Positions 42,545-52,625 of a DNA stretch of 64,000 nucleotides are shown piece after piece. The stretch lies in assembly GCF_008364845.1 (NCBI RefSeq), contig NZ_VTTP01000007.1, positions 1 to 64,000 of the forward strand, written 5' to 3'. The DNA is from Actinotalea subterranea. Lineage in GTDB: Bacteria > Actinomycetota > Actinomycetes > Actinomycetales > Cellulomonadaceae. The notes beneath the pieces were generated by a model. It was not told the origin of the DNA and searched no databases. It saw only the letters and a program-made list of their open reading frames with translations. The position numbers were made by a program, and so were the translations under genes. The stretch's first letter is position 1, and the number at the start of each line of letters is the position of its first letter.

Positions 42545-43294
42545 GCGTGCGGCGGCCCGGCCGGAGAACGTGTCCGCGAGGCGCGCCGTGCGTGCGGCGT
42601 CGGCGCGGCCGAGGCGGGCCTTGCGCAGGTTCTCCCGCACGACCCAGCGCACATCCGCGTCGGGGTGGGTCGCCCAGCGCTCGAGCCTCGGGAACCCGAC
42701 CTCAGGACCGGCGGCGACGACCACGCTCCAGGCATACCCGAGCGCCTTGCGGAGCGCGCGCGTCCCCGGCTCGGTGCGGCGGGGTGCGGGCAGCGCGACC
42801 AGCGCCGTCGTGACCTGGTCCAGCACCGCCAGCGTGTGCCGCACGGCGTCGTCGGTCTGCAGCAGGCGCGGCTCGCACAGGCCCGCGACGGCGGCACGCT
42901 GCACCAGGGGTGCGTCGCCGGCCCACGCGGTCGTCAAGGTCCGCAGGGTTGCCGGGTCGGCGTCACCGAGGGTCTGGAGCGCCATCGCGACGCCCTCGCG
43001 GACGCGCCAGCGGTCGTCGGCGGCGAGCTCGCGCAGCCGAACGGCGGCCTCGGCATCCCCCTCGACGACGAGCCTGCCGAGGCCGGCTGCTCCGCACATG
43101 GCGAGGTACTCGTCGGTGCTGGCCGCCGCGTGCCACAGGTACTGCGGTGTTGCTGCCGCCGCGACCGCGTGGAGGAGCTCGAGGTTCGCGCGGGGACCCG
43201 GCAGCCCGGAGTGCGCCGTGAGGTACGCGTCCCACGCCGCTGCCTGCGCCGGCAGGGCTGCGACCGCCTGCGCCGCGTCGTGCCTCGTCGTCAC
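42542..43294 (-). CDS. HEAT-repeat-like protein
   Basis: This 250-aa all-helical protein resembles HEAT/armadillo proteins. [30 protein letters not shown] and [26 protein letters not shown] have the helix-turn-helix pattern with the conserved Asp and Val-Arg at the second helix. There are no catalytic motifs. Such proteins are binding scaffolds or DNA-glycosylase-like (AlkD) folds; here the aromatic and acidic residues of AlkD are not evident. GTG 43294 gives MTTRHDA. I saw no good -10 within 10 nt. Confidence 0.75.
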   Translation of the reverse strand: MTTRHDAAQAVAALPAQAAAWDAYLTAHSGLPGPRANLELLHAVAAAATPQYLWHAAASTDEYLAMCGAAGLGRLVVEGDAEAAVRLRELAADDRWRVREGVAMALQTLGDADPATLRTLTTAWAGDAPLVQRAAVAGLCEPRLLQTDDAVRHTLAVLDQVTTALVALPAPRRTEPGTRALRKALGYAWSVVVAAGPEVGFPRLERWATHPDADVRWVVRENLRKARLGRADAARTARLADTFSGRAAAR

Positions 43295-43392
43295 CCGTAC
43301 CCCCGGCCTGTCTCGATCCGTCCATCCTGCCGCCTCGCGCGACGCGGCGGGTGCGGATGGGAAAGCGCGGGCGTGGGCCTCGTCACAGACCG

Positions 43393-43398
43393 TAGGGT
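43393..43398 (+). promoter_or_regulatory. -10 box of the GNAT-M3 peptidase operon
   Basis: TAGGGT lies 6 nt before the ATG at 43405, predicting leaderless transcription. Confidence 0.5.
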
Positions 43399-43404
43399 CC
43401 GGCC

Positions 43405-44040
43405 ATGGACACCGTGACCCTCGCCGACGACCGCCTCGTCCTCTCCGCCCCGACGGAGTCCGACGTCGACACGATCACCGCGCTGTGCCAGGAGCCGGTG
43501 ATCCAGGAGTGGACGACCGTCCCGAGCCCGTACACGCGCTCGGACGCCGAGGGCTTCGTCACCGGCATGGTCGCCGCCGGGTGGGCGCAGGACAAGGACT
43601 ACACGTGGGGCATCCGCGTGGACGGGCGCCTCGTCGGCATGATCGGCCTGGCGCGTCAGCCTGAGGGCTCCGCGGAGATCGGCTACTGGCTCGGCGCCGA
43701 CGTGCGTGGGCAGGGCATCATGGACCGCGCGATCCGGCTCGTGCTCGCGTGGGCCTTCGACGACGCCGACGGACCTCGGCTCGAGCGCATCGAGTGGCAT
43801 GCCTTCGCCCCCAACTGGGCGTCGTGGCGGGCGGCCTGGCGCGTCGGCTTCCGGTTCGAGGCCGCGGTCCGCGGTGCCGTGCTGCAGCGCGGGCGGCGGC
43901 GGGACGACTGGGCGGGGACGCTCCTGCGCGACGACGTCCGCGAGCCGGTCCTCCCGTGGCCCGCCACGGGCGTCGTCGTGCCGGACCCGCCGCCGGACGT
44001 GCGAGCACGTGACGCCGGATCGGCGAGGATGGCCCGATGA
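43405..44040 (+). CDS. GNAT family N-acetyltransferase
   Basis: This 211-aa acetyltransferase is of the RimJ/RimL-like type: [22 protein letters not shown] at the start. [43 protein letters not shown] follows, with the acetyl-CoA loop around [32 protein letters not shown] completes the fold. Its substrate, often a ribosomal or protein N-terminus, cannot be inferred. The stop overlaps the M3 peptidase ATG (ATGA), suggesting coupled expression. Confidence 0.87.
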   Translation: MDTVTLADDRLVLSAPTESDVDTITALCQEPVIQEWTTVPSPYTRSDAEGFVTGMVAAGWAQDKDYTWGIRVDGRLVGMIGLARQPEGSAEIGYWLGADVRGQGIMDRAIRLVLAWAFDDADGPRLERIEWHAFAPNWASWRAAWRVGFRFEAAVRGAVLQRGRRRDDWAGTLLRDDVREPVLPWPATGVVVPDPPPDVRARDAGSARMAR

Positions 44041-46127
44041 CGTCTTCCGAGCCGCGTGAGGCTCTCTCCACCAGCAACCCGTTCGCCGAGCCGTCGTCCC
44101 TGCCCTACGGGCTGCCCGACTTCGCGCGCATCCGTGACGAGCACTACCTGCCGGCGTTCGAGGCCGGGATGGCGGCCGAACGCGCCGAGGTCGAGGCGAT
44201 CCTCGGCGACCCGAACCCGCCGACCGAGGAGAACCTGCTCCTCGCGCTGGAGCGTTCGGGACGGCTGCTCCACCGGGTCACCACGGTCTTCTTCAACCGG
44301 ACCAGCGCGGACAGCTCACCGTTCCTGGACGACCTCGAGGAGCAGCTCGCCCCGCGCCTCTCGGAGCACCACGACGCGATCACGCTCGACCCACGGCTGC
44401 ACGCGCGCCTCGAGGCGCTCGCGGCGTCGGTCGAGGCGGGCGAGGTCGTCCTGGCCCCGGACGCAGCCTGGCTGCTCCACACCCTGCGTCGCGACGTCGT
44501 GCGTGCCGGTGCCGCGGCGACACCCGAGGTCCAGGCGCAGGTGCGTGAGCTCAACGCCCGGATCACGACGCTCGAGAGCGTGTTCGGCCGGCAGCTCCTC
44601 GCGGACTCCAACGCCTCGGCCGTCCTCGTCGAGCACGAGGAGGACCTCGAGGGCATGCCGCAGGACGCCGTCGCCGCCGCACGCCAGGCCGCGGCCGACC
44701 GTGGCCACGAGGCCGGCTACCTCATCGAGCTCATGCTGTTCAGCCAGCAGCCGGTGCTGGCGACGCTGCGCCGACGGGACGTGCGGCGACGCGTGCACGA
44801 GGCCTCTCTCGCCCGCGGTGGACGCGGGGGAGAGCACGACACCCGCGCGACGCTGCTCGAGCTGGCGCGGCTGCGTGCGCAGCGCGCACAGCTCCTCGGC
44901 TACGACCACCACGCCGCCTACGTCGCCGACGACGGGACGGCGGGCACCACCCAGGCCGTCGACGCGATGCTCGCGCGCCTCGCCCCGGCCGCCGCGGCCA
45001 ACGCGCGCCGCGAGGCCGCCGACCTCGAGGACGCGATGCGCGCCGACGAGCCCGGCGCGACGCTCGAGGCGTGGGACTGGCCCTTCTACGCGGAACGCGT
45101 GCGACAGGCCAGGTACGCGCTCGACGACACCGCCCTGCGGCCCTACCTCGAGCTCGAGCGGGTGGTCCACGAGGGCGTCTTCTACGCGGCCACGCAGCTC
45201 TACGGGATCACGTTCGCGGCACGTCCTGACCTGGTCGGCTACCACCCGGACGCGCGTGTCTTCGAGGTGCGCGACGCCGACGGCTCCGAGCTCGGCCTGT
45301 TCGTGGCGGACTGGTACACGAGGGAGTCCAAGCGCGGCGGGGCGTGGATGAACAACCTCGTCGACCAGAGCCACCTGCTGGGCGAGAAGCCGGTCGTCGT
45401 CAACAACCTGAACATCCCGAAGCCCCCGGCGGGCGATCCCACGCTGCTCAGCTGGGACGAGGTCAACACGCTGTTCCACGAGTTCGGTCACGCGCTGCAC
45501 GGTCTGTTCTCCGACGTGCGCCTGCCGTCCCAGTCGGGCACCGAGGTCCCGCGTGACTTCGTCGAGTACCCGTCGCAGGTCAACGAGATGTGGTCGCTCC
45601 ACCCCGAGGTGATCCGTCGCTTCGCGGTGCACCACGAGACGGGCGCGCCCATCCCGCAGGAGTGGGTGGACACGCTCGTCGCCTCGGGTCAGTACAACGA
45701 GGGCTTCCGCACGACGGAGTACCTCGCGGCGGCGATCCTCGACCAGGCGTGGCACCAGCTCACGCCGCAGGAGGTGCCGACCGAGGTCGAGCAGGTCGAG
45801 GCGTTCGAGCAGCACGCGCTCGAGCAGGCCGGCATCGCCCTGCCGACGGTTCCCCCGCGCTACCGCACGACCTACTTCAACCACGTGTTCGGTGGTGGTT
45901 ACGCGGCGGCGTACTACTCGTACATCTGGGCGGAGGTCCTGGACGCGGACACGGTGACCTGGTTCGAGGAGAACGGCGGTCTGCGCCGGGAGAACGGCGA
46001 CCGGTTCCGGCGGGTCCTGCTGTCGCGGGGCGGGTCGCTCGACGTGCTCGACGCGTTCCGTGAGCTGCGAGGGCGCGACGCCGAGATCGCGCCGCTCCTC
46101 GCTCGCAGGGGCCTGACCGGGGCGTGA
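44037..46127 (+). CDS. M3 family peptidyl-dipeptidase (Dcp/oligopeptidase)
   Basis: This 696-aa cytoplasmic zinc metallopeptidase is of the M3 family (Dcp/PrlC/thimet type), which degrades short peptides. The zinc-binding HEFGHALHG starts at residue 481. The third ligand is expected in the EYPSQVNEMW segment downstream. The N-terminus (NPFAEPSSLPYGLPDFARIRDEHYLPAFEAGM) and the C-terminal YFNHVFGGGYAAAYYSYIWAE segment are characteristic. No signal peptide is present. It is coupled to the upstream GNAT gene. Confidence 0.94.
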   Translation: MTSSEPREALSTSNPFAEPSSLPYGLPDFARIRDEHYLPAFEAGMAAERAEVEAILGDPNPPTEENLLLALERSGRLLHRVTTVFFNRTSADSSPFLDDLEEQLAPRLSEHHDAITLDPRLHARLEALAASVEAGEVVLAPDAAWLLHTLRRDVVRAGAAATPEVQAQVRELNARITTLESVFGRQLLADSNASAVLVEHEEDLEGMPQDAVAAARQAAADRGHEAGYLIELMLFSQQPVLATLRRRDVRRRVHEASLARGGRGGEHDTRATLLELARLRAQRAQLLGYDHHAAYVADDGTAGTTQAVDAMLARLAPAAAANARREAADLEDAMRADEPGATLEAWDWPFYAERVRQARYALDDTALRPYLELERVVHEGVFYAATQLYGITFAARPDLVGYHPDARVFEVRDADGSELGLFVADWYTRESKRGGAWMNNLVDQSHLLGEKPVVVNNLNIPKPPAGDPTLLSWDEVNTLFHEFGHALHGLFSDVRLPSQSGTEVPRDFVEYPSQVNEMWSLHPEVIRRFAVHHETGAPIPQEWVDTLVASGQYNEGFRTTEYLAAAILDQAWHQLTPQEVPTEVEQVEAFEQHALEQAGIALPTVPPRYRTTYFNHVFGGGYAAAYYSYIWAEVLDADTVTWFEENGGLRRENGDRFRRVLLSRGGSLDVLDAFRELRGRDAEIAPLLARRGLTGA

Positions 46128-46201
46128 GCGTGGGGGCGCGTGATCCAACGCGCCCCCACCTGCCGGGACCCTCGGCGTCCGGTCCACCGCGCCCCGGCCG
46201 G

Positions 46202-46207
46202 TACCGT
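46202..46207 (+). promoter_or_regulatory. -10 box of the M20 peptidase gene
   Basis: TACCGT lies 7 nt before the ATG at 46215. Confidence 0.45.
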
Positions 46208-46214
46208 GGCGAGC

Positions 46215-47582
46215 ATGTCCCTCACGCCCGGCGAGCCCACGCTCGCGTCCTCCGGCCAGCCCGTCCCCACGTCCGGCCTCACGGCCCAGGACGAGGTCGT
46301 CTCGATCTGCCAGGACCTCCTGCGCCTCGACACGTCCAACTACGGCGACAACGAGGGTCCGGGCGAGCGTGCCGCCGCGGAGTACGTGATGGCGTCCCTG
46401 CACGAGGTCGGGCTGGAGCCGGAGCTCTTCGAGTCGGCGCCGGGCCGGGCCAACGTCGTCGTGCGGCTGCCGGGCCTGGACCCGACGCGCGGGGCGCTCG
46501 TGCTGCACGGGCACACCGACGTCGTGCCCGCTGCGGCGGACGACTGGACGGTCGACCCGTTCGGCGGCGAGGAGATCGACGGCCTGCTGTGGGGGCGCGG
46601 CGCCGTCGACATGAAGGACATGGACGCGATGATCCTCGCCGTCGTGCGACAGATGGCCCGTGAGGGCAGGCGGCCCGCGCGGGACGTCGTGCTCGCGATG
46701 TTCGCCGACGAGGAGGCGGGCGGGCGCTACGGGGCGCGCTACGCCGTCGACCACCGGCCTGACCTCTTCGAGGGCGCGACCGAGGCGATCAGCGAGGTCG
46801 GCGGCTTCTCGGTCGACGTCGGCGGCAAGCGTGCCTACCTGCTCCAGACCGCGGAGAAGGGCATCGGCTGGCTGCGGCTCGTTGCCGACGGACGCGCCGG
46901 CCACGGCTCGCAGGTCAACACCGAGAACGCGGTCACCGAGCTCGCCGCGGCGGTCGCCCGCATCGGCTCGTACGCCTGGCCGCTCCAGATGACGCCGACG
47001 GTGCACGCGCTGCTGACGGGCGTCGCGGACCTCACGGGCCTGCCGTTCGACCCCGAGGACCCCGAGTCCGTGAGCGGCCTCGTCGACGCGCTCGGCCCGG
47101 CCGCCCGGTTCGTCGGTGCCACCGTGCGCAACACCGCCAACCCGACGCAGCTGTCCGCGGGCTACAAGGCCAACGTGATCCCCGGTTCTGCCGAGGCCGT
47201 GCTCGACACCCGGTTCCTGCCCGGCCACGAGGACGCCGCGCGCGCGACGCTCGCCGAGCTCGCCGGCCCGAACGTGCGCATCGAGGACATCCACCGGGAC
47301 GTCGCGCTCGAGGTGCCGTTCTCGGGGAGCCTCGTGGACGCGATGGTCGACGCGCTGCACGCGGAGGACCCCGGTGCGGCCGTCCTGCCCTACACGTTGT
47401 CGGGTGGCACCGACAACAAGTCCCTGTCGATCCTGGGGATCACCGGGTACGGGTTCGCGCCCCTCCAGCTGCCGACGAGCCTGGACTTCTCCTCGATGTT
47501 CCACGGCGTGGACGAGCGTGTCCCGGTCGAGTCCCTCCGCTTCGGGACACGCGTGCTCGACCGGCTGCTCGCGACCTGCTGA
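46215..47582 (+). CDS. M20 family metallopeptidase
   Basis: This 455-aa M20/M25/M40 peptidase or amidohydrolase uses a two-zinc site. LHGHTDVVPA has the first His and Asp, GAVDMKDMDAM the bridging Asp, and FADEEAGGRYG the Glu pair. SGGTDNKSLSILGITGYGF and FHGVDERVPVE carry the final His. The lid region (DGRAGHGSQVNTENAVTEL) is typical. The ATG at 46215 is supported by the -10 position. The substrate, a dipeptide or acylated amino acid, is unknown. It ends convergently with the small DUF5703 gene. Confidence 0.91.
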   Translation: MSLTPGEPTLASSGQPVPTSGLTAQDEVVSICQDLLRLDTSNYGDNEGPGERAAAEYVMASLHEVGLEPELFESAPGRANVVVRLPGLDPTRGALVLHGHTDVVPAAADDWTVDPFGGEEIDGLLWGRGAVDMKDMDAMILAVVRQMAREGRRPARDVVLAMFADEEAGGRYGARYAVDHRPDLFEGATEAISEVGGFSVDVGGKRAYLLQTAEKGIGWLRLVADGRAGHGSQVNTENAVTELAAAVARIGSYAWPLQMTPTVHALLTGVADLTGLPFDPEDPESVSGLVDALGPAARFVGATVRNTANPTQLSAGYKANVIPGSAEAVLDTRFLPGHEDAARATLAELAGPNVRIEDIHRDVALEVPFSGSLVDAMVDALHAEDPGAAVLPYTLSGGTDNKSLSILGITGYGFAPLQLPTSLDFSSMFHGVDERVPVESLRFGTRVLDRLLATC

Positions 47583-47606
47583 CGTCACGGCGCGGGCGTC
47601 CGGGGC

Positions 47607-47843
47607 TCAGAGCGTGCTGCGCACCCGGATGATCTTGCGGCGGAGCCAGAACTTGCGCTCGCCGCCCGCGTAGAGGCTGGTCCGCGCGAGCTCCCACCGG
47701 CCGTACTCGGCCTCGTCGGTGAGCAGGCGCCGCGCGTCGTTCCGGCTCGTGGACCGGTCGAGCGTGACGACGCGGTACTCGTACTGTCCGCCCTGGCTCT
47801 GCCAGCCCTCCCGGGCCGGTCGGGCGGTCGTGCTCCCGCTCAA
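47607..47843 (-). CDS. DUF5703 family protein
   Basis: This 78-aa protein contains the conserved sequence YEYRVVTLDRSTSRNDARRLL, then EYGRWELARTSLYAGGERKFWLRRKIIRV, which match DUF5703. The function is unknown. I favour a TTG start at 47843, because GGAGG lies 8 nt before it. A GTG three codons upstream (47852) would abut the ribosome-binding site. It is convergent with the M20 peptidase and divergent from the acidic-protein gene. Confidence 0.75.
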   Translation of the reverse strand: MSGSTTARPAREGWQSQGGQYEYRVVTLDRSTSRNDARRLLTDEAEYGRWELARTSLYAGGERKFWLRRKIIRVRSTL

Positions 47844-47981
47844 GTGCTGCACCTCCGTGTGTCGCTGGTGCCTGCTCGTGCGCCTTCTCGCCGCGCGCCT
47901 GCGGCCGACCGGTGACGGCGTGGTTGCGCCGCGTGGCCGCCCGATGCCCGCGATCGAGTGCCATTGTGCACGCACCGGCGC

Positions 47982-47987
47982 TACCGT
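47982..47987 (+). promoter_or_regulatory. -10 box of the acidic-protein gene
   Basis: TACCGT lies 6 nt before the ATG at 47994. Confidence 0.45.
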
Positions 47988-47993
47988 CGGGGC

Positions 47994-48311
47994 ATGACCG
48001 ATGACCCGCGTGCCGCGCTCGACCGCCTGCTCGCAGCGCTCGAGGCCCATTTCCACGCCGTGAGCACGCGACGAGGCGACGACGACCCCGCCGTCGACGA
48101 CGCCTACGACGTCCTGGCCGACGCCTTCGAGGTGTACGACGACGCCATGGTGCGCGTCCACGGCGAGACGCTCCCCTTCTACCTCGCGGACGAGGAGACG
48201 GACGACGACGACGCGGACGACGCCGACGACCTCGACGCGGACGAGGACGACCTCGAGGACCTGGAGGACGACCTCCTGGACGGCACCGAGCTCGACAGCG
48301 CGGAGCGCTGA
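47994..48311 (+). CDS. Acidic conserved hypothetical protein
   Basis: This 105-aa protein starts DPRAALDRLLAALEAHFHAV and continues VDDAYDVLADAFEVYDDAMVRVHGETLPFYL, which looks like a small helical bundle. The last 35 residues are nearly all Asp/Glu (ETDDDDADDADDLDADEDDLEDL). Similar actinobacterial proteins are sometimes labelled primosomal protein without support. I do not know its role. A 23-nt tandem duplication spans its stop codon. Confidence 0.7.
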   Translation: MTDDPRAALDRLLAALEAHFHAVSTRRGDDDPAVDDAYDVLADAFEVYDDAMVRVHGETLPFYLADEETDDDDADDADDLDADEDDLEDLEDDLLDGTELDSAER

Positions 48312-48341
48312 GGCTGGAAGGCGCGGAGCGCTGAGGCTGGA
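48300..48341 (+). repeat. Tandem duplication across a stop codon
   Basis: Copy one (48300-48318) and copy two (48323-48341) share 19 identical bases, GCGGAGCGCTGAGGCTGGA, with a 23-nt period. The first copy contains the stop codon of the acidic-protein gene. A decayed third copy may follow. Confidence 0.8.
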
Positions 48342-48375
48342 CGGCTCGGACCGCTGACGGCGGGCGCGCCCGCCC

Positions 48376-49335
48376 TCAGAAGCGCTCGGGGTAGCCGAGG
48401 GCCGGCGCGCTGACCTCGTCGAGCGCGTCGACGAGCGCCGCGGGCAGCTCGAGGTCCAGGTCGAGGGCCGGCCGCAGCTGGTGCGCTGTCCGCGCGCCGA
48501 CGATCGCCGAGCTGACCTGCGGGCGTCCCAGCACCCATGCGAGCGCGACCTCGAGGGCGGTCCGCTCCAGGCCCTCCGCGGCGGTGAGCACGGCCTCGAC
48601 GACCGGGAGCGAGGTGCGGCCGAGATAGGGGGCGACGAACCCCGCCAGGTGCGCGGACGCGGCCCGGGAGTCAGCGGGCACCGACCGCCGGTACTTGCCG
48701 GTCAGGACCCCGCGGCCCAGGGGCGACCAGGCGAGGACGCCCACGCCGAGCTCGGCGGCAGCAGGCACGACCTCGCGCTCGACGCCCCGCTGGAGCAGCG
48801 AGTACTCGACCTCGACCGCCGCCAGGGCGTGCCCCGGCTCGAGGAGCGTCGCGGCGCGGGCGGTCTGCCAGCCCGGGTGGTTCGACAGGCCCACGTACCG
48901 CGCCCGGCCCGAGTCGACGGCGGACCGCAACGCACCCATCGTCTCGGCCAGCGGCGTGCGCGGGTCGGGCGACTGGACGAGCCAGAGGTCCACGTGGTCG
49001 GTCCCGAGCCGCATCAGCGACTCGTCGAGCGAGCGCAGCAGCGCGCCTCGTGACGCGTCGACCACGCCACCCTGCGGCGTGCGCCGGATGCCCGCCTTGG
49101 TGCACAGGACGACGTCCTCGCGGGCCACGACGGTGCCCAGCAGGGACCCGATGAGCTCCTCGGCCGCGCCGTCGGCGTAGGAGGCCGCCGTGTCGAGGAG
49201 GGTCCCGCCGGCGTCGACGAAGTCACGCAGCTGTGCCGCGGCCTCGTGCTCGTCGGTGTCGCGGCTCCAGGTCAACGTCCCGAGCCCCAGGGACGAGACC
49301 CGCAGGCCGGTACCGCCGAGCAGTCGCTCCTCCAT
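48376..49335 (-). CDS. Aldo/keto reductase
   Basis: This 319-aa TIM-barrel oxidoreductase has the aldo/keto reductase catalytic set. Asp and Tyr are in [19 protein letters not shown], Lys in VLCTKAGIR, and a polar residue in [11 protein letters not shown] where the active-site His is usual (Gln-Ser instead of HWP/HRP). The N-terminus [19 protein letters not shown] and the C-terminal NADPH-binding [12 protein letters not shown] are typical. The substrate is unknown. The ATG at 49335 lies 8 nt from a TAGCCT -10 box. It is divergent from uppP. Confidence 0.9.
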   Translation of the reverse strand: MEERLLGGTGLRVSSLGLGTLTWSRDTDEHEAAAQLRDFVDAGGTLLDTAASYADGAAEELIGSLLGTVVAREDVVLCTKAGIRRTPQGGVVDASRGALLRSLDESLMRLGTDHVDLWLVQSPDPRTPLAETMGALRSAVDSGRARYVGLSNHPGWQTARAATLLEPGHALAAVEVEYSLLQRGVEREVVPAAAELGVGVLAWSPLGRGVLTGKYRRSVPADSRAASAHLAGFVAPYLGRTSLPVVEAVLTAAEGLERTALEVALAWVLGRPQVSSAIVGARTAHQLRPALDLDLELPAALVDALDEVSAPALGYPERF

Positions 49336-49343
49336 GCTGCAGG

Positions 49344-49349
49344 AGGCTA
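49344..49349 (-). promoter_or_regulatory. -10 box of the aldo/keto reductase gene
   Basis: TAGCCT on the minus strand lies 8 nt before the ATG at 49335. Confidence 0.45.
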
Positions 49350-49397
49350 CCGGGAGCGCGTGCGTCGGGCGGGGACGGGGCATGCCCGGCGAGCCGG

Positions 49398-49403
49398 TAG
49401 CGT
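49398..49403 (+). promoter_or_regulatory. -10 box of uppP
   Basis: TAGCGT lies 8 nt before the ATG at 49412, with no Shine-Dalgarno in between. Confidence 0.5.
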
Positions 49404-49411
49404 GTGGCGCC

Positions 49412-50284
49412 ATGACGTGGTGGGAAGCGGTCGTCCTCGGCCTTGTCCAGGGACTCACCGAGTTCCTCCCGATCTCCTCGAGCGCGCACCTGCGCATCGT
49501 CGGCGAGCTGCTGCCCACCGGCACCGATCCGGGGGCGGCGTTCACGGCCGTGACCCAGATCGGCACCGAGAGCGCGGTCCTCCTGTACTTCCGGCGCGAC
49601 ATCGCGAAGATCTGCGTCGCGTGGTGGCGTGCGCTGACGGGGCAGCACGGGGCGGGCTGGCGTGCGCGGATGGGTGCGGCGGACCCCGACGCGCGGATGG
49701 CGTGGTGGATCGCCCTGGGCTCGGTGCCGATCGTCGTGCTGGGCCTGCTGTTCGAGGACTCCATCAAGGGCCCGTTCCGCAACCTCTTCCTCGTCGCGAT
49801 GACCCTCGCCGGCTTCGCGCTCGTGCTCGGCTGGGCCGACCGCCGGGGGACCAAGGAGCGCGGACTGGAGACGATCACCTGGCGGCACGCCGTCCTGTTC
49901 GGGTTCGCGCAGGCGCTCGCGCTCGTGCCCGGTGTCTCGCGCTCGGGCGGCACGATCACCGCGGGCCTCCTGCTGGGGTACACCCGCTCGGCGGCCGCCC
50001 GGTACTCGTTCCTGCTCGCGATCCCGGCCGTCCTCGGCTCCGGGGTGCAGCAGCTCGTCACGAGCCTCGACGACTTCGGCACCGCGGGCACCCCGAGCCT
50101 GGGCGTGACGGTCCTGGCGACGCTCATCGCGTTCGTCGTCGGCTACCTCGTGATCATCGCTTTCCTGAAGATCGTCGAGAGCTACAGCTACCAGCCGTTC
50201 GTGGTGTACCGGATCGCCCTCGCCGCGGTCGTCGTCGTGCTCCTGCTCGCGGGCGTGCTCGAGCCCATGGGCGCGTCCGCCTGA
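49412..50284 (+). CDS. uppP: Undecaprenyl-diphosphatase UppP (BacA)
   Basis: This 290-aa integral membrane phosphatase recycles the cell-wall lipid carrier: undecaprenyl diphosphate to monophosphate. It also confers bacitracin tolerance. The two active-site motifs are intact: [14 protein letters not shown] near residues 14-28 and [14 protein letters not shown] in the middle. Multiple hydrophobic helices fill the remainder. The ATG is predicted by the leaderless promoter. It is divergent from the AKR gene and convergent with corA, 7 nt apart. Confidence 0.95.
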   Translation: MTWWEAVVLGLVQGLTEFLPISSSAHLRIVGELLPTGTDPGAAFTAVTQIGTESAVLLYFRRDIAKICVAWWRALTGQHGAGWRARMGAADPDARMAWWIALGSVPIVVLGLLFEDSIKGPFRNLFLVAMTLAGFALVLGWADRRGTKERGLETITWRHAVLFGFAQALALVPGVSRSGGTITAGLLLGYTRSAAARYSFLLAIPAVLGSGVQQLVTSLDDFGTAGTPSLGVTVLATLIAFVVGYLVIIAFLKIVESYSYQPFVVYRIALAAVVVVLLLAGVLEPMGASA

Positions 50285-50291
50285 CCCGCGC

Positions 50292-51254
50292 TCAGAGCCA
50301 GCCGGACCGCGTGAACAGGCGGTGGAGCAGGACGGACAGGCCCGCCATCACGCCGAGCGCCGCCGGGTAGCCGCCGACCCACCCGAGCTCGGGCATGTGG
50401 TGGAAGTTCATGCCGTACACGCTCGCGACGAGCGTGGGGACCGCGACGATCGCTGCCCACGCCGAGATGCGACGCACGTCGTCACCCTGGCGGATGGACA
50501 CGAGCGCGAGGTGGCTCGAGAGCAGCGCGGCCAGGAGCTCGTCGTGGGCGTCGAGCCGCCTGTCCAGACGGTCGACCGCCGTCACGAGCTTGCGCGCCCA
50601 GGCGTCGCCCGCATCCCGTCCGTCCGGGTCGGTGACGAGGTCGGCGAGCTCGGCGCCCAGCGGCACCAGGCCGCGGCGTGCCTCGGCGATCTCGCGCTTG
50701 AGGGCGTAGATCGCCTCGACCGGGTTGGTGCGCTCGCCCGCGAAGACGGTCTCCTCGACGGCCTCGACGGCCTCGCTCAGGCGGGCCTCGACGTCGGACG
50801 CCGTCGCGACGAGGGCCGCGAGCAGCGCGGACAGGACGCCGGCGGTGAGCCGGTCGGGTGCGGGCTGGGGTGTCGCCAAGAGCTCGGCGACCTGGTCCAG
50901 GCACCCCGCGGGCCCCGCCTCGGCGGTCAGGACGACGCCCCCGAGGACGAGGCACGTGACCTCGCCCGTGAGCACGTCGGCGGTCGACTCCCGGTAGCTG
51001 GTCGTCGGTGCCGTCAGGTACACGCCGCCGGACAGGTGCTGGACGTGCGGGCGGCCGTGGCGTCCTGCGCCGTGCGCGCCGATGGAACGCACGACGTCGG
51101 TCGGCAGCCCGAGTCGCTCGGCGACCGCGGGCACCTCCTCGCGCGAGGCGACGCGGACCCACAGGACGTCGGCGTCGTCACGCGCCGGTGGCTGCCCCGC
51201 GTGCCAGCCGTCGGGGGAGTGCCACCACGTCGGACCGAGCTCCTCCACCTGCAC
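50292..51254 (-). CDS. CorA family magnesium transporter
   Basis: This 320-aa protein has a soluble N-terminal domain and two C-terminal helices. The first ends in the CorA signature VYGMNFHHMPELGW, where GMN forms the selectivity filter. A long helical stretch precedes it (VEAIYALKREIAEARRGLVPLGAEL and RLDRRLDAHDELLAALLSS). It imports Mg2+, possibly Co2+ or Ni2+, as a pentamer. GTG 51254 lies 6 nt from CAGACT on the minus strand. The basic tail after TM2 (LLHRLFTRSGWL) is typical. It is divergent from mshC. Confidence 0.92.
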   Translation of the reverse strand: MQVEELGPTWWHSPDGWHAGQPPARDDADVLWVRVASREEVPAVAERLGLPTDVVRSIGAHGAGRHGRPHVQHLSGGVYLTAPTTSYRESTADVLTGEVTCLVLGGVVLTAEAGPAGCLDQVAELLATPQPAPDRLTAGVLSALLAALVATASDVEARLSEAVEAVEETVFAGERTNPVEAIYALKREIAEARRGLVPLGAELADLVTDPDGRDAGDAWARKLVTAVDRLDRRLDAHDELLAALLSSHLALVSIRQGDDVRRISAWAAIVAVPTLVASVYGMNFHHMPELGWVGGYPAALGVMAGLSVLLHRLFTRSGWL

Positions 51255-51353
51255 AGCCCCAGTCTGGACCTCCCGGTGCCCGTGCGGGTGCGGGTCCGCA
51301 CGTGCACGGTCGGCGGGTCGCGCGGTCGGCGGGTCGGGCAGCGGGCGCACCGA

Positions 51354-51359
51354 TAGGCT
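51354..51359 (+). promoter_or_regulatory. -10 box of mshC
   Basis: TAGGCT lies 6 nt before the GTG at 51366. Confidence 0.5.
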
Positions 51360-51365
51360 GCGGAC

Positions 51366-52625
51366 GTGCGTACCTGGCCCGCCCCGCATGTCCCCTCGAT
51401 CCCCGGACGCGGAGGCGAGGTCAAGGTCGTCGACTCGACCAGCGGGTCCCTCGTCGTCGCCGCGCCCGGCCCGGTGGCCACGCTCTACGTGTGCGGCATA
51501 ACGCCGTACGACGCGACGCACCTCGGCCACGCGGCGACGTACATCGCCTTCGACCTGCTCCATCGGGCGTGGCTCGACGCGGGCCTCGAGGTCCGGTACG
51601 CCTCCAACGTGACGGACGTCGACGACCCGCTGCTCGAGCGTGCGACGCGTACGGGCCAGGACTGGGAGCAGCTCGCGGCGGACCAGACCGCCCTGTTCGC
51701 CGAGGACATGACGGCTCTCGGCGTGCTCCCGCCGCACACCTACCTCGGGGCAGTCGAGACGATCCCGACGATCGCCACGACGGTCTCGCGCCTGCTCGAC
51801 GAGGGGCTCGCCTACCGTGTGCCGGTCGAGGCCGGGGCAGGCGGGGACCGACCCGAGCTGGGCGACGTCTACGCGGACGTCTCCGTGGACCCGCACTTCG
51901 GGTCCGTCGCGGGTCTCGACCACGACCAGACGGTCGCGCTGTTCGCCGAGCGCGGCGGGGACCCGGACCGCCCGGGCAAGCGCGACCCGCTCGACCCGGC
52001 GCTCTGGCGCCGCGAACGCCCCGGTGAGCCCGCGTGGGACGCCGGTCAGCTCGGCACGGGCCGCCCCGGCTGGCACATCGAGTGCACCGTCATCGCGCAG
52101 CAGGCCCTCGGCGCATCGTTCGACGTCCAGGGTGGTGGCCGTGACCTGTGCTTCCCGCACCACGAGATGAGCACGGCCCACGCGCGTGCCCTCGGCGGTG
52201 AGGGTGCCCGCGTGCACGTGCACACCGGGATGGTCGGTCTGGGCGGCGAGAAGATGAGCAAGTCGCTCGGGAACCTCGTGCTCGTCTCCACCCTGCGCGC
52301 CGCCGGTGCCGACCCGATGGCGATCCGGCTCGCGACGCTTGCGCACCACTACCGCGACGACTGGGACTGGGACGACCGGAGCCTGCCGGATGCCGAGGAG
52401 CGCCTCGGCCGCTGGCGCGCCGCCGTCTCGGGCAACGGGGGCCCGGATGCCGGCAGCACCGTGGCCGCGATCCGTGAGGCCCTGGCCGCGGACCTGGACG
52501 CACCCGCGGCGCTGCGTGCCATGGACACGTGGGCCGATGCGGCGCTGAGCGTCGGCGGCGAGGTCGAGGGTGCGCCCGGTGTCGTCGCGCGGGCCCTCGA
52601 CGCCCTGCTCGGGATCCGGCTCTAG
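51366..52625 (+). CDS. mshC: Mycothiol ligase MshC
   Basis: This 419-aa enzyme joins cysteine to GlcN-Ins using ATP, the ATP-dependent step of mycothiol synthesis. It is a cysteinyl-tRNA synthetase relative. [19 protein letters not shown] contains the zinc Cys and the HxGH signature. [17 protein letters not shown] and [20 protein letters not shown] follow, and [10 protein letters not shown] is the KMSKS loop. The C-terminal helical domain is shorter than in CysS, as expected for MshC. GTG 51366 is supported by the leaderless promoter. The stop codon shares the palindrome CTAG with the convergent PAC2 gene. Its presence marks a mycothiol-producing actinobacterium. Confidence 0.95.
   Translation: MRTWPAPHVPSIPGRGGEVKVVDSTSGSLVVAAPGPVATLYVCGITPYDATHLGHAATYIAFDLLHRAWLDAGLEVRYASNVTDVDDPLLERATRTGQDWEQLAADQTALFAEDMTALGVLPPHTYLGAVETIPTIATTVSRLLDEGLAYRVPVEAGAGGDRPELGDVYADVSVDPHFGSVAGLDHDQTVALFAERGGDPDRPGKRDPLDPALWRRERPGEPAWDAGQLGTGRPGWHIECTVIAQQALGASFDVQGGGRDLCFPHHEMSTAHARALGGEGARVHVHTGMVGLGGEKMSKSLGNLVLVSTLRAAGADPMAIRLATLAHHYRDDWDWDDRSLPDAEERLGRWRAAVSGNGGPDAGSTVAAIREALAADLDAPAALRAMDTWADAALSVGGEVEGAPGVVARALDALLGIRL

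Noticed and set aside
44316-47588. A 1090-codon open frame antisense to the M3 and M20 peptidase genes
   Set aside because: It spans two unrelated genes and an intergenic promoter. No ribosome-binding site or domain was seen, so it is a GC-driven shadow.
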